Of a stretch of 7,328 bases of DNA, positions 1 through 5,477 are shown in pieces. Both the position numbers and the translations under genes were made by a program. Each line of letters starts with the position of its first letter. Within the stretch, counting starts at the first letter, position 1. The stretch lies in contig JAIVGT010000226.1 in NCBI GenBank assembly GCA_020201485.1, positions 1-7,328 on the forward strand, given 5' to 3'. The notes under the pieces were generated by a model. It searched no databases. It saw only the letters and a program-made list of their open reading frames with translations, and was not told where the DNA came from. Source of the stretch: Halobacteriales archaeon (GTDB lineage: Archaea; Thermoplasmatota; SW-10-69-26; JACQPN01; JAIVGT01).

Positions 1-24
1 ACGTACCGTTCCAACGGGCGACAC
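1..24 (-). CDS. Possible 5' end of the next viral gene (only 8 codons visible)
   Basis: Just after the terminase stop codon on the minus strand there is a GTG (bases 24-22) followed by an open frame to the window edge, reading MSPVGTVR. A weak GAGG lies about 9 nt upstream, inside the end of the terminase gene. In tailed viruses a portal gene often follows the large terminase, so a gene beginning here would fit. Eight codons cannot identify a product. The start could equally lie outside the window. Confidence 0.22.
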
Positions 25-27
25 GTT

Positions 28-1425
28 CTACATCCTCAGGCTCAACGGACGTTCGATCGTGTACACACGCATCGACCGCTTCGGTTCTCCCAGTCCCGTC
101 TCGCTCAACGCCAAGGCGATGGCATCGAACACGTCCTTGTGCTTCCGCGTCGCGTGCTCGTACCCCAAGTCGGTGCGCTGCACGTTGAGGAACGCCCGTT
201 TCACGTCCGAAGGCTCCTCCGGCAGCTGGAGCATGCGCTTCTCGACGAGCCAGCGCGCGTTGTCCACGAGGTGGTTGCGCGACTTGCCGCCGAAGCGGAA
301 GCTGATCAAGCGCCCGCCGAGGTGCCGCTTCAGCACCTCGACCTGGTGCGCGCCCTCGCCTTCGTCCACGACGACGCGCCGCGCGCTGAAGTGCTTCGCG
401 ACCTCCTTGATGTGCTCGAGGATGGTCGTGTAGTGGGTCGAGTTCTCCGGGTCGGGCTCGTAGATCTGCAGGAACACGAGCCGCGCCGGGTTCTCGCCCC
501 GGCCCTGGCCCTGCTCGACCACGGCGATGACGGCGCGGTCCTGCTTCTTGCCCCAGTCCACGCCCATCAGGTACACCTTCTGGCGGTCGGTGCGGAACTC
601 GCGGTACGTGCGGATGTCCGCGGGATGGTACTCGTGGAAGCAGTCCCCCAGGCCCTTCTTGGGGAACACGCCGCCGTTCGGCACGAGCTCGCACTCGTAC
701 TCCCGCAGGTACTCGGACTCGAGCATGCTCTTGCGCAGCTCGGCCAGCTTCTGCTCCGTCACGCCCGGCTTCATGGAGCTGGGCGTGCGGAACGTCGCCC
801 CGTCGGGCAGCGTGGCGTACAGCTTCAGGGCCTCGGTGAAGTGGTCGTCCTCGCTCCACACGGTGCTGATGTGGATGATGATGGCGTCCGGCCGGTCGGC
901 CACGAACGGCAGGGCCTTGTTGCGGTAGTCCTCGGGCTTGCAGAACGCGCTCTCGTCCACGATGAGCACGTCCGCCCCCTCGCCGCGGACCTGCCCCGTC
1001 ATGCTGTTGGCGAAGATGACGGACTCGATGGGCTTGCCGTGCTCGTCCTCGCCGAAGCCGAGGCGCAGCTCGGTGAGGTTGTCGCGGGTCACGTGCTTGG
1101 CCCAACGCGACCCGGCGAGCATGTACTTGATGCGGTTCGCCAGGATGCGCGACTGCCGCTGCGTGGGGGCGAAGATGGCGATCTTGATGCCCTTCCGCTT
1201 GACCGCGAGCTGCAGCGCGATGTTGGCGATGGTCTCCGTCTTGCCCACGCGCCGGCCTGCGACCCAGGCGATGCGCCGCTTGCCCTTGGCGAGGATGGCG
1301 TCCATGACCTCCTCCTGGTACGGGTAGGGCGACCAGTTGAAGTGCACGCGGGAGAAGCCGGCGGGCGTGGCCTCGGCCTCGATGCGCTCGTCGTTCGTGG
1401 GCTCACGCCGGGGCAGGGGCCTCAC
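28..1425 (-). CDS. Terminase large subunit (DNA-packaging ATPase/nuclease)
   Basis: This is the motor that translocates and cuts concatemeric viral DNA at the portal of a tailed virus. The protein is about 465 aa from GTG at 1425. The N-terminal ATPase half has PYPYQ before an AGRRVGKT Walker A (about residues 56-63), a VLIVDES Walker B with catalytic Glu (about 153-159) and a STVW coupling motif (about 188-191). The C-terminal RNase H-like nuclease half has acidic residues in GVDWG (D290), VVVDEGEG (D354) and KDVFDAI (D431/D434). Length and motif order match an intact tailed-virus TerL. The frame stays open upstream to an ATG at 1506, but that would overlap the preceding gene by over 100 bp and add an Arg-rich tail typical of a GC-rich shadow frame. 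GTG at 1425 overlaps it by 23 bp. A strong GGAGGTGA at 1422-1429 overlaps this GTG and lies 5 nt before an in-frame CTG at 1416, so the exact start is uncertain. All key residues are present, so the gene looks functional. The family is certain, the viral group is not. Confidence 0.93.
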   Translation of the reverse strand: MRPLPRREPTNDERIEAEATPAGFSRVHFNWSPYPYQEEVMDAILAKGKRRIAWVAGRRVGKTETIANIALQLAVKRKGIKIAIFAPTQRQSRILANRIKYMLAGSRWAKHVTRDNLTELRLGFGEDEHGKPIESVIFANSMTGQVRGEGADVLIVDESAFCKPEDYRNKALPFVADRPDAIIIHISTVWSEDDHFTEALKLYATLPDGATFRTPSSMKPGVTEQKLAELRKSMLESEYLREYECELVPNGGVFPKKGLGDCFHEYHPADIRTYREFRTDRQKVYLMGVDWGKKQDRAVIAVVEQGQGRGENPARLVFLQIYEPDPENSTHYTTILEHIKEVAKHFSARRVVVDEGEGAHQVEVLKRHLGGRLISFRFGGKSRNHLVDNARWLVEKRMLQLPEEPSDVKRAFLNVQRTDLGYEHATRKHKDVFDAIALALSETGLGEPKRSMRVYTIERPLSLRM

Positions 1426-1987
1426 CTCCGTCGCTCGCCTTCGCCTGGGCCTGGGCTGGGCCCTGCGCCGCCTCGCGCAGGACCGCCCGGATCTTCTCCG
1501 CCACATCCTGGGGCTGCCGCTTGAGGAAGACCTCGGGGTCGCTGAGCAGCAGGTCGATCTTCTTGCGGATGTCCTCGTCCTGCATGCACGTGTGCTCCTC
1601 GGGCTCCTCGTCGGGGAGCGCGTCGAGCGCGGCTTGCACCGCGGCCAGGGCCGAGAGCATGTGCGGCGAGAAGTCGTTCCTGTCGGCTTCGCTCGCCGCG
1701 ATGCGCTCCGCGCGGACGATGAGGAAGCGCGCCTTGGCGTCGAGGGTGCGGGGCTTGTAGTCGCTGGGCTCGCCCAGCTCGTCGAAGCGGGCGCGCTCCT
1801 CCTCCCCGAGGAAGCCCTTGGCGAAGTAGCCGTCCTTGAGCGCGTTCTTGCGGGAGGCGACCTTCCGCTTCTGCGTCGTCGCGAGGTCGGAATGGAGGTG
1901 GCAGGCGCCGGTCTTCATCAGCGGGGGTAGGGAGCAGGGCCGCCCGCCATCGGTGGGCGCGCCGCATGCGAGGGCTTCGTCGTCCAT
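1403..1987 (-). CDS. Zinc-knuckle protein in terminase small-subunit position
   Basis: The protein is 194 aa and directly precedes, and slightly overlaps, the terminase large subunit, the usual place of the small (DNA-recognition) subunit. The N-terminus has C8-G-A-P, then C18, C29 and H32 (pattern C-x9-C-x10-C-x2-H). This resembles the CGA...G.PC...G.C..HGG zinc-binding module of many phage packaging-region proteins, although the HGG is replaced here by HSD. A basic stretch follows (about 39-50, [13 protein letters not shown]), then a mostly helical charged body, an acidic [10 protein letters not shown] segment (about 122-131), a helical C-terminus (about 138-174) and an Ala/Pro/Gln-rich tail. 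ATG 1987 is chosen because it begins just before the Cys motif. An in-frame ATG at 2014 would add nine residues. Neither start has a clear ribosome-binding site. The small-subunit role is inferred from position and the Cys/His module, not from a conserved small-terminase fold. Confidence 0.7.
   Translation of the reverse strand: MDDEALACGAPTDGGRPCSLPPLMKTGACHLHSDLATTQKRKVASRKNALKDGYFAKGFLGEEERARFDELGEPSDYKPRTLDAKARFLIVRAERIAASEADRNDFSPHMLSALAAVQAALDALPDEEPEEHTCMQDEDIRKKIDLLLSDPEVFLKRQPQDVAEKIRAVLREAAQGPAQAQAKASDGGEAPAPA
1422..1429 (-). promoter_or_regulatory. Strong Shine-Dalgarno for the terminase large subunit
   Basis: The minus strand reads GGAGGTGA, a full match to the archaeal/bacterial anti-Shine-Dalgarno, inside the last codons of the upstream gene. 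The only in-frame codon at normal spacing (5 nt) is CTG at 1416-1414. The in-frame GTG (1425-1423) lies within the element itself. It either drives an unusual CTG start or is a coincidental GGE-coding stretch. Confidence 0.5.
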
Positions 1988-2036
1988 GGACGCTGGTTGT
2001 GCGCGGTGCGGCATGGCGGCTTGGGGGAGGCTGTGT

Positions 2037-2132
2037 CCCGGGGAAGCGCGGGAAGTCCTCGTACTTGGATGCTTGCGTGTAGTTCTTCGCCGACCGCGCG
2101 ACGCGGTGGGCCTCGGCAGCCTTGCTCGCGGT
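2037..2132 (-). pseudogene. Possible remnant of a helix-turn-helix DNA-binding segment
   Basis: One minus-strand frame, open from just after a TAG at 2201-2199, reads [18 protein letters not shown] (about 2132-2079), continuing [14 protein letters not shown] (about 2078-2037). The pattern of AA..H.V..S.KN followed by EDFPRFPG resembles the recognition helix and FP turn of small-terminase and phage excisionase-type helix-turn-helix domains. Its Lys/Asn/Tyr/Asp/Phe content is unlike the Arg/Pro/Ala-rich nonsense of other shadow frames here. There is no ATG, GTG, TTG or CTG between the TAG and the motif, so it cannot be translated alone as it stands. It is one base out of phase with the downstream zinc-knuckle gene, so it might be a decayed or frameshifted N-terminal part of it. 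It could also be chance. Confidence 0.3.
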
Positions 2133-2199
2133 CCGCCCGTCCGGCCGGCACGCCGCCTCGGGAGCAAACCGCTTGCCGGCCGCTTCCGGGCTCCCGGCC

Positions 2200-2213
2200 T
2201 AGCGCAAACGCTA
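2200..2213. repeat. Short inverted repeat upstream of the cyclophilin gene
   Basis: TAGCG-CAAA-CGCTA is a perfect 5-bp palindrome with a 4-nt centre. It extends to seven pairs per side if one T/A bulge is allowed. It lies 33 nt upstream of the ATG at 2247, in the least GC-rich part of the gap. The position would suit a promoter-proximal operator or part of the promoter of a gene with a short leader. The arms are short, so chance is a real alternative. Confidence 0.35.
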
Positions 2214-2246
2214 AGGGGCGCTTCCCCGTTCGCGCCCCCGAGCCCC

Positions 2247-2744
2247 ATGCCCAACCCGACCGTCGTCCTGGAGACGAACCACGGCGCCATCGAGATCGAG
2301 CTGTTCGAGGACAAGAGCCCGCTCACCGCCGGCAACTTCCGCAAGCTCGTGGAGCAGGGCTTCTACGACGGCACGCGCTTCCACCGCGTCATCCCGGACT
2401 TCATGATCCAAGGCGGCGACCCGCTCACCAAGGACGTGAACATGAAGTCGCGCTGGGGCACGGGCGGCCCGGGCTACACCATCAAGGACGAGTTCTACCG
2501 CACGCTGCGCCACGACAAGCCGGGCATGCTGAGCATGGCGAACGCCGGCCCCAACACGGGCGGCAGCCAGTTCTTCCTCACCGTGGCCAAGACGCCATGG
2601 CTCGACGGCAAGCACGCCATCTTCGGCCAGGTCACGAAGGGCATGGAGGTCGTGCGCAGCATCGTCGAGCTGCCCCGCGACCGGAACGACCGGCCGACGC
2701 CGACGGATGCCATCATCGTCAAGGCTCGTGTCCAGGGTGCCTGA
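2247..2744 (+). CDS. Cytoplasmic cyclophilin-type peptidyl-prolyl cis-trans isomerase
   Basis: This enzyme isomerises Xaa-Pro peptide bonds during protein folding. The protein is a single 165-aa cyclophilin domain without signal peptide or membrane segment, so it should act in the cytoplasm. The catalytic set is complete. [14 protein letters not shown] gives R47, F52, M53 and Q55. [14 protein letters not shown] covers residues 97-110, with F110. [10 protein letters not shown] gives W118 and H123. The conserved Trp predicts cyclosporin binding of the human CypA kind. The [11 protein letters not shown] segment (73-83) is typical of archaeal and some bacterial members. The ATG at 2247 starts the normal [10 protein letters not shown] beginning. 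The long open frame upstream is intergenic shadow. No ribosome-binding site is visible, so the mRNA may be leaderless. The stop lies 1 nt before the next gene, another PPIase, which indicates an operon. Confidence 0.96.
   Translation: MPNPTVVLETNHGAIEIELFEDKSPLTAGNFRKLVEQGFYDGTRFHRVIPDFMIQGGDPLTKDVNMKSRWGTGGPGYTIKDEFYRTLRHDKPGMLSMANAGPNTGGSQFFLTVAKTPWLDGKHAIFGQVTKGMEVVRSIVELPRDRNDRPTPTDAIIVKARVQGA
2735..2739 (+). promoter_or_regulatory. Ribosome-binding site of the lipoprotein cyclophilin
   Basis: GGGTG (core GGTG) lies inside the last codons of the preceding cyclophilin and ends 6 nt before the ATG at 2746. It supports that start over the in-frame ATG at 2707, which would put 13 extra residues before the signal peptide and overlap the upstream gene. 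Confidence 0.55.
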
Positions 2745-2745
2745 G

Positions 2746-3477
2746 ATGCGCGCGGCCCTCTCCTGCCTCGCCCTGCTCGCGCTCGTCCTCGCCGGCTGCA
2801 CGGGCACGCCTCCCCCGCCCGCACCGGGCAATACCACGGGCGGCACCGGCGGCACCGGCGGCAACACGACCGGCGGCGGAACCCCCGGCGCGAAGCCCGA
2901 TTGCGCCGCCTTGGAGCAGGACGCGAAAGGCACCGCCGCCGGCCACACGCGCGTCCAGGTGGAGACGAACCTCGGCACCTTCAAGGTCGAGCTGTTCGAC
3001 GACGCCGCGCCCAAGACGGCGGCCAACTTCAAGATGTACGCGCAGGACGGCTTCTTCGACCACGTCGTCCTGCACCGCATCGTCAAGGGGTTCATGGCGC
3101 AGGGCGGCAAGTTCGACAACACCACGAAACAGGCGAAGGAGCCGACGCACGGCCCCATCGTGAACGAGGCCGCGTCCTCCGGCTGCTTGAACCGCGCCTA
3201 CACGCTGTCGATGGCGCGCACGCAGGACCCCAATTCGGCCCAGACGGAGTTCTTCACCAACTTCGTGGACAATTCGTTCCTCGACCCGAGCCCCCAGTCG
3301 GGCGCCGGCTACGCCGTGTTCGGCATCGTTTACCAGGGGCGCGACGTGGTAGACCGCATCCAGAACGTGCCGGTCCACTTCTACAAGCCGGGCACCGACC
3401 GGATGTGCCAGGGCGGAGATCAAGGCCCCAACTGCCCAGACCAGCCGGTCGAGATGGTGCGTGTGAGCGTGGTCTAG
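2746..3477 (+). CDS. Lipoprotein cyclophilin (extracytoplasmic PPIase)
   Basis: The protein is 243 aa. Residues 1-18 form a lipoprotein signal ending in the lipobox LAGC, with C18 as the predicted lipidated residue, so the enzyme should be tethered to the outer face of the cell membrane. A flexible Pro/Thr/Gly linker follows (about 19-50). The cyclophilin domain spans about 68-243 and resembles the bacterial PpiA/PpiB branch: LHRIVKGFMAQGGKF (R111, F116, M117, Q119) and MARTQDPNSAQTEFF (F170). The position of the cyclosporin-binding Trp is Phe (F178, in NSFLD), as in PpiA/PpiB. Four Cys outside the signal (C53, C147, C221, C230) could form two disulfides. A loop near the C-terminus (about 212-233, YKPGTDRMCQGGDQGPNC) looks like an insertion stabilised by the last pair. 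ATG 2746 follows the previous stop by 1 nt. The next gene starts at the base after this stop. Likely role: proline isomerisation in secreted proteins. Confidence 0.94.
   Translation: MRAALSCLALLALVLAGCTGTPPPPAPGNTTGGTGGTGGNTTGGGTPGAKPDCAALEQDAKGTAAGHTRVQVETNLGTFKVELFDDAAPKTAANFKMYAQDGFFDHVVLHRIVKGFMAQGGKFDNTTKQAKEPTHGPIVNEAASSGCLNRAYTLSMARTQDPNSAQTEFFTNFVDNSFLDPSPQSGAGYAVFGIVYQGRDVVDRIQNVPVHFYKPGTDRMCQGGDQGPNCPDQPVEMVRVSVV
2832..2880 (+). repeat. Gly/Thr-rich linker repeat within the lipoprotein gene
   Basis: This stretch has imperfect tandem copies of GGCGGCACC-type 9-mers. They encode the GNTTGGTGGTGGNTTGGG linker (about residues 28-45) between the lipidated Cys and the cyclophilin domain. 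It is probably a flexible spacer holding the enzyme away from the membrane, and may vary in length between relatives. Confidence 0.6.
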
Positions 3478-4893
3478 GTGCGTGCGGCGGCCGTGGGGTT
3501 GCTCCTCCTCACGCTCGCCCTTGCGGGCTGCGCCGCCCCGGGCATCGGCCCAGCACCGCCCACCGGCCCGCCCCCGGCCGGCTTCTACCCGCTGGTGAGG
3601 CTGGGCACGGACCACGGCGACATCTGGTTCGAGGTGTACGACGAGATGGTGCCGGCGACCGCGGAGAACTTCCTGCAATACGCGCGGAACCACTTCTACG
3701 AGGGCACGAAGTTCCACCGCGTCATCGGCCCGGAGAAGCAGCCCCCGACCGGCTTCATGATCCAGGGCGGCGACCCGAACACGAAGGACCCGAGCAAGGG
3801 CCGCGACACGTGGGGCCAGGGCCAGCCCGGCCTGGCGCGCATCCCCGACGAATACACGCGCGCCCTGCGCTTCGACGGGCCGGGCGTGGTCGGCATGGCG
3901 CGCCCGAGCGAGCCGAACAGCGCCAGCAGCCAGTTCTTCATCACGCTCAGCGCCCAGCCCGCGCTCGACGACAAGTACGCCGCCTTCGGCCGCGTCGTGC
4001 GGGGCATGGAGGTGGTGCGGGCCATCGGCAACGCGAAGACGAGCGCCGCTCCGGTGGCGGACGTGCCCGTGGAGGACATCGGCATCGTGCGTACCGAGGT
4101 CGTGGACGCCGTGCGCAACGCCTCGCAGGTGCGCGCCGGGCTCAACGCCTGGGCCTACCAGCAGGTGTGGAACGCCACCGGCGGGCGGGGCGAGCTGGTG
4201 AGCGTCGTCGTGGAGAACACGGGCAACCTGCGCGAGGAGGTGAACGCGAGCCTGGAGGTCCCGAGCGGCTGGACGTGGGCCCTGAACTTCCCCGACCTGC
4301 CCGCGTTCGTCACCATCCCCCAGGCGTACACGACGCGCATCGTGCCGGCGAACGGCTCCGAGGTGTTCTCGTTCCGCGTCACGCCCGCCAACGACAGCGC
4401 CGGGGACGTGCCGTTCCGCGCCGTGCTCCGCAGCGGCCCGGCGGAGGCGAGCGTGCCCCTCGTGCTCCACCTGGCGCAGCTCGGCGCGGAGGCTGTGCCC
4501 GGCACGAACGTCACGCTCCACTACACCGGCATGCTCACCGATGGCCGGCTGTTCGACGCCGACCGGTACGCCCTGACCGCGAACGCCAGCATCCACACCT
4601 TCCCCGACCGGTTGACGTTCGACCGCGCGCCGGAGCGCTACCGCCCCCTGAGCTTCATCCTCGACAACCCGGACTGCCAGAAGCCGGTGGCCCAGCGCCC
4701 GCCGGGCACGAACTGCGTGGTCACCGGGTTCAGCGACGGCGCGCGCGGCCTGCGCGTGGGCGAGTCGCGCACCGTGCTCGTGCCGCCGGAGAACGGCTAC
4801 GGCACCGCCGCCTGCGGGCCCCTGCAGCAGACCTGCCTGAGCGGCAAGTGGCTCATCTTCATCGTCGAGCTGCTGCGCGCCGCGCCGCCCTAG
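3478..4893 (+). CDS. Dual-family immunophilin lipoprotein: cyclophilin + beta-sandwich + FKBP
   Basis: The protein is 471 aa. A lipoprotein signal (1-18, lipobox LALAGC, C18) and a Pro-rich linker (19-36) place it on the outer membrane face. The cyclophilin domain (about 38-208) has FHRVI (R81), FMIQGGDP (F93, M94, Q96) and SQFFI (F153). A 9-residue insert (GPEKQPPTG) separates the first two motifs. The Trp position is Ala (A162) and the catalytic-site His is Tyr (Y167). Residues about 218-336 look like a NEW3/CARDB-type beta-sandwich (VVENTGNL, VPSGWTW). An FKBP domain follows (about 337-467): VTLHYTGMLTDGRLFDAD, GFSDGARGLRVGESRTVLVPPENGYG and LIFIVELL. The FKBP carries extra segments with Cys at 400, 413, 446 and 453. 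Seven N-x-S/T sequons fall between residues 214 and 371. The start is a GTG directly after the previous TAG, so translation is probably coupled. The C-terminus overlaps hisIE by 4 bp. Likely role: folding or chaperoning of exported proteins with two independent PPIase centres. Domain calls for both PPIases are firm. The middle domain is less certain. Confidence 0.93.
   Translation: MRAAAVGLLLLTLALAGCAAPGIGPAPPTGPPPAGFYPLVRLGTDHGDIWFEVYDEMVPATAENFLQYARNHFYEGTKFHRVIGPEKQPPTGFMIQGGDPNTKDPSKGRDTWGQGQPGLARIPDEYTRALRFDGPGVVGMARPSEPNSASSQFFITLSAQPALDDKYAAFGRVVRGMEVVRAIGNAKTSAAPVADVPVEDIGIVRTEVVDAVRNASQVRAGLNAWAYQQVWNATGGRGELVSVVVENTGNLREEVNASLEVPSGWTWALNFPDLPAFVTIPQAYTTRIVPANGSEVFSFRVTPANDSAGDVPFRAVLRSGPAEASVPLVLHLAQLGAEAVPGTNVTLHYTGMLTDGRLFDADRYALTANASIHTFPDRLTFDRAPERYRPLSFILDNPDCQKPVAQRPPGTNCVVTGFSDGARGLRVGESRTVLVPPENGYGTAACGPLQQTCLSGKWLIFIVELLRAAPP
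4890..4893. other. Shared palindromic stop codons (CTAG) of two convergent genes
   Basis: The 4-bp palindrome CTAG provides TAG on the plus strand (4891-4893) for the dual immunophilin and TAG on the minus strand (4892-4890) for hisIE. The two genes therefore overlap by four bases at their 3' ends, with no room for separate intergenic terminators. Confidence 0.95.
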
Positions 4894-5477
4894 GCCTGGG
4901 CGCGCTTCGCCAGCTCCTCCGCCACGTCGCCCGGGCTGATGTCCATCGCCGCCATGGCGACCCACATGTGGTACTGCAGGTCGGCAAACTCCCGCACGGC
5001 GTGCGCGCGGTCGCGGTCCTTCACGGCCATGATGGCTTCCCCGGCCTCCTCAGCGAGCTTCTTCAGGCGCAGGTTCTCGTCCGCGAGGAGCTTGCCCGTG
5101 TAGCCCTCCGGCTTCGCCTTCCGCTCGGTGATGGTGCGCCAGAGCTGCTGCAGCGCCGGGGGCTGGCCGAGGAGCGGGTGGTGGAAGCACGTCGCCTTCC
5201 CCGTGTGGCAGACCACGCCTTCCTGGCGCACGCCGAGGAGGAGCGCGTCCCCGTCGCAGTCCAACGTGAGGTTGCGCACGTGCTGCACGTTGCCCGACTC
5301 CTCGCCTTTCCGCCAGAGCCGTCCGCGGCTGCGGGAGAAGTAGTGCGCCTGGCCCGTGCTGCGCGTGAGGTCGAGCGCCTCCGGGCTCACGTAGGCGAGC
5401 ATGAGCACGTCGAGGGTGTCCGCATCCTGCACGATGGCCGGGAGCCGGCCCTGCATCTTCGCCCAGTCCGGGTTCAC
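4890..5477 (-). CDS. hisI: Bifunctional phosphoribosyl-AMP cyclohydrolase / phosphoribosyl-ATP pyrophosphatase
   Basis: HisIE fusion of 195 aa, catalysing the second and third steps of histidine biosynthesis: PR-ATP to PR-AMP (HisE), then ring opening to ProFAR (HisI). The N-terminal HisI domain (about 1-108) contains [20 protein letters not shown] (48-67), the metal-binding DCDGD (73-77) and zinc ligands C74, C90 and C97. The C-terminal HisE domain (about 110-195) has EEAGEA (143-148), followed by REFADLQYH (162-170) with E163 and D166. The start is a GTG whose last two bases are shared with the hisF stop (GTGA overlap) and which has GGAGGTG 5 nt upstream, so the assignment is strong. hisIE is the last gene of the minus-strand unit and meets the immunophilin gene tail to tail. 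The fused form is usual in many bacteria. Many archaea encode the two activities separately. Confidence 0.96.
   Translation of the reverse strand: MNPDWAKMQGRLPAIVQDADTLDVLMLAYVSPEALDLTRSTGQAHYFSRSRGRLWRKGEESGNVQHVRNLTLDCDGDALLLGVRQEGVVCHTGKATCFHHPLLGQPPALQQLWRTITERKAKPEGYTGKLLADENLRLKKLAEEAGEAIMAVKDRDRAHAVREFADLQYHMWVAMAAMDISPGDVAEELAKRAQA

Larger units (their letters stand above)
1988..2246. other. Divergent intergenic region between viral and PPIase genes
   Basis: This 259-bp gap separates the minus-strand viral genes from the plus-strand PPIase operon and should hold both promoters. No convincing TATA box or Shine-Dalgarno is visible for either flanking gene. The most A/T-rich patch is around 2205-2214. 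The gap contains a start-less helix-turn-helix-like reading and an inverted repeat, both listed separately. If the viral genes belong to a prophage, its attachment site or a deletion junction could lie here, but I see no direct repeat or tRNA fragment to prove it. Confidence 0.5.

Noticed and set aside
139..1524. 461-aa plus-strand frame opposite the terminase
   Set aside because: It is antisense to an intact TerL with all motifs, and its Val/Leu/His/Arg composition is typical of the reverse frame of GC-rich genes.
1..4893. A combined defence or virus-host system linking terminase and PPIases
   Set aside because: The two sets are divergent, separated by a promoter-size gap and have unrelated functions. 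Adjacency alone does not support a joint system.
2719..4965. 748-aa open frame on the minus strand across the PPIase cluster
   Set aside because: It is antisense to three well-supported genes, with His/Arg/Ala/Val-rich composition and no recognisable motif. It is a by-product of high third-position GC.
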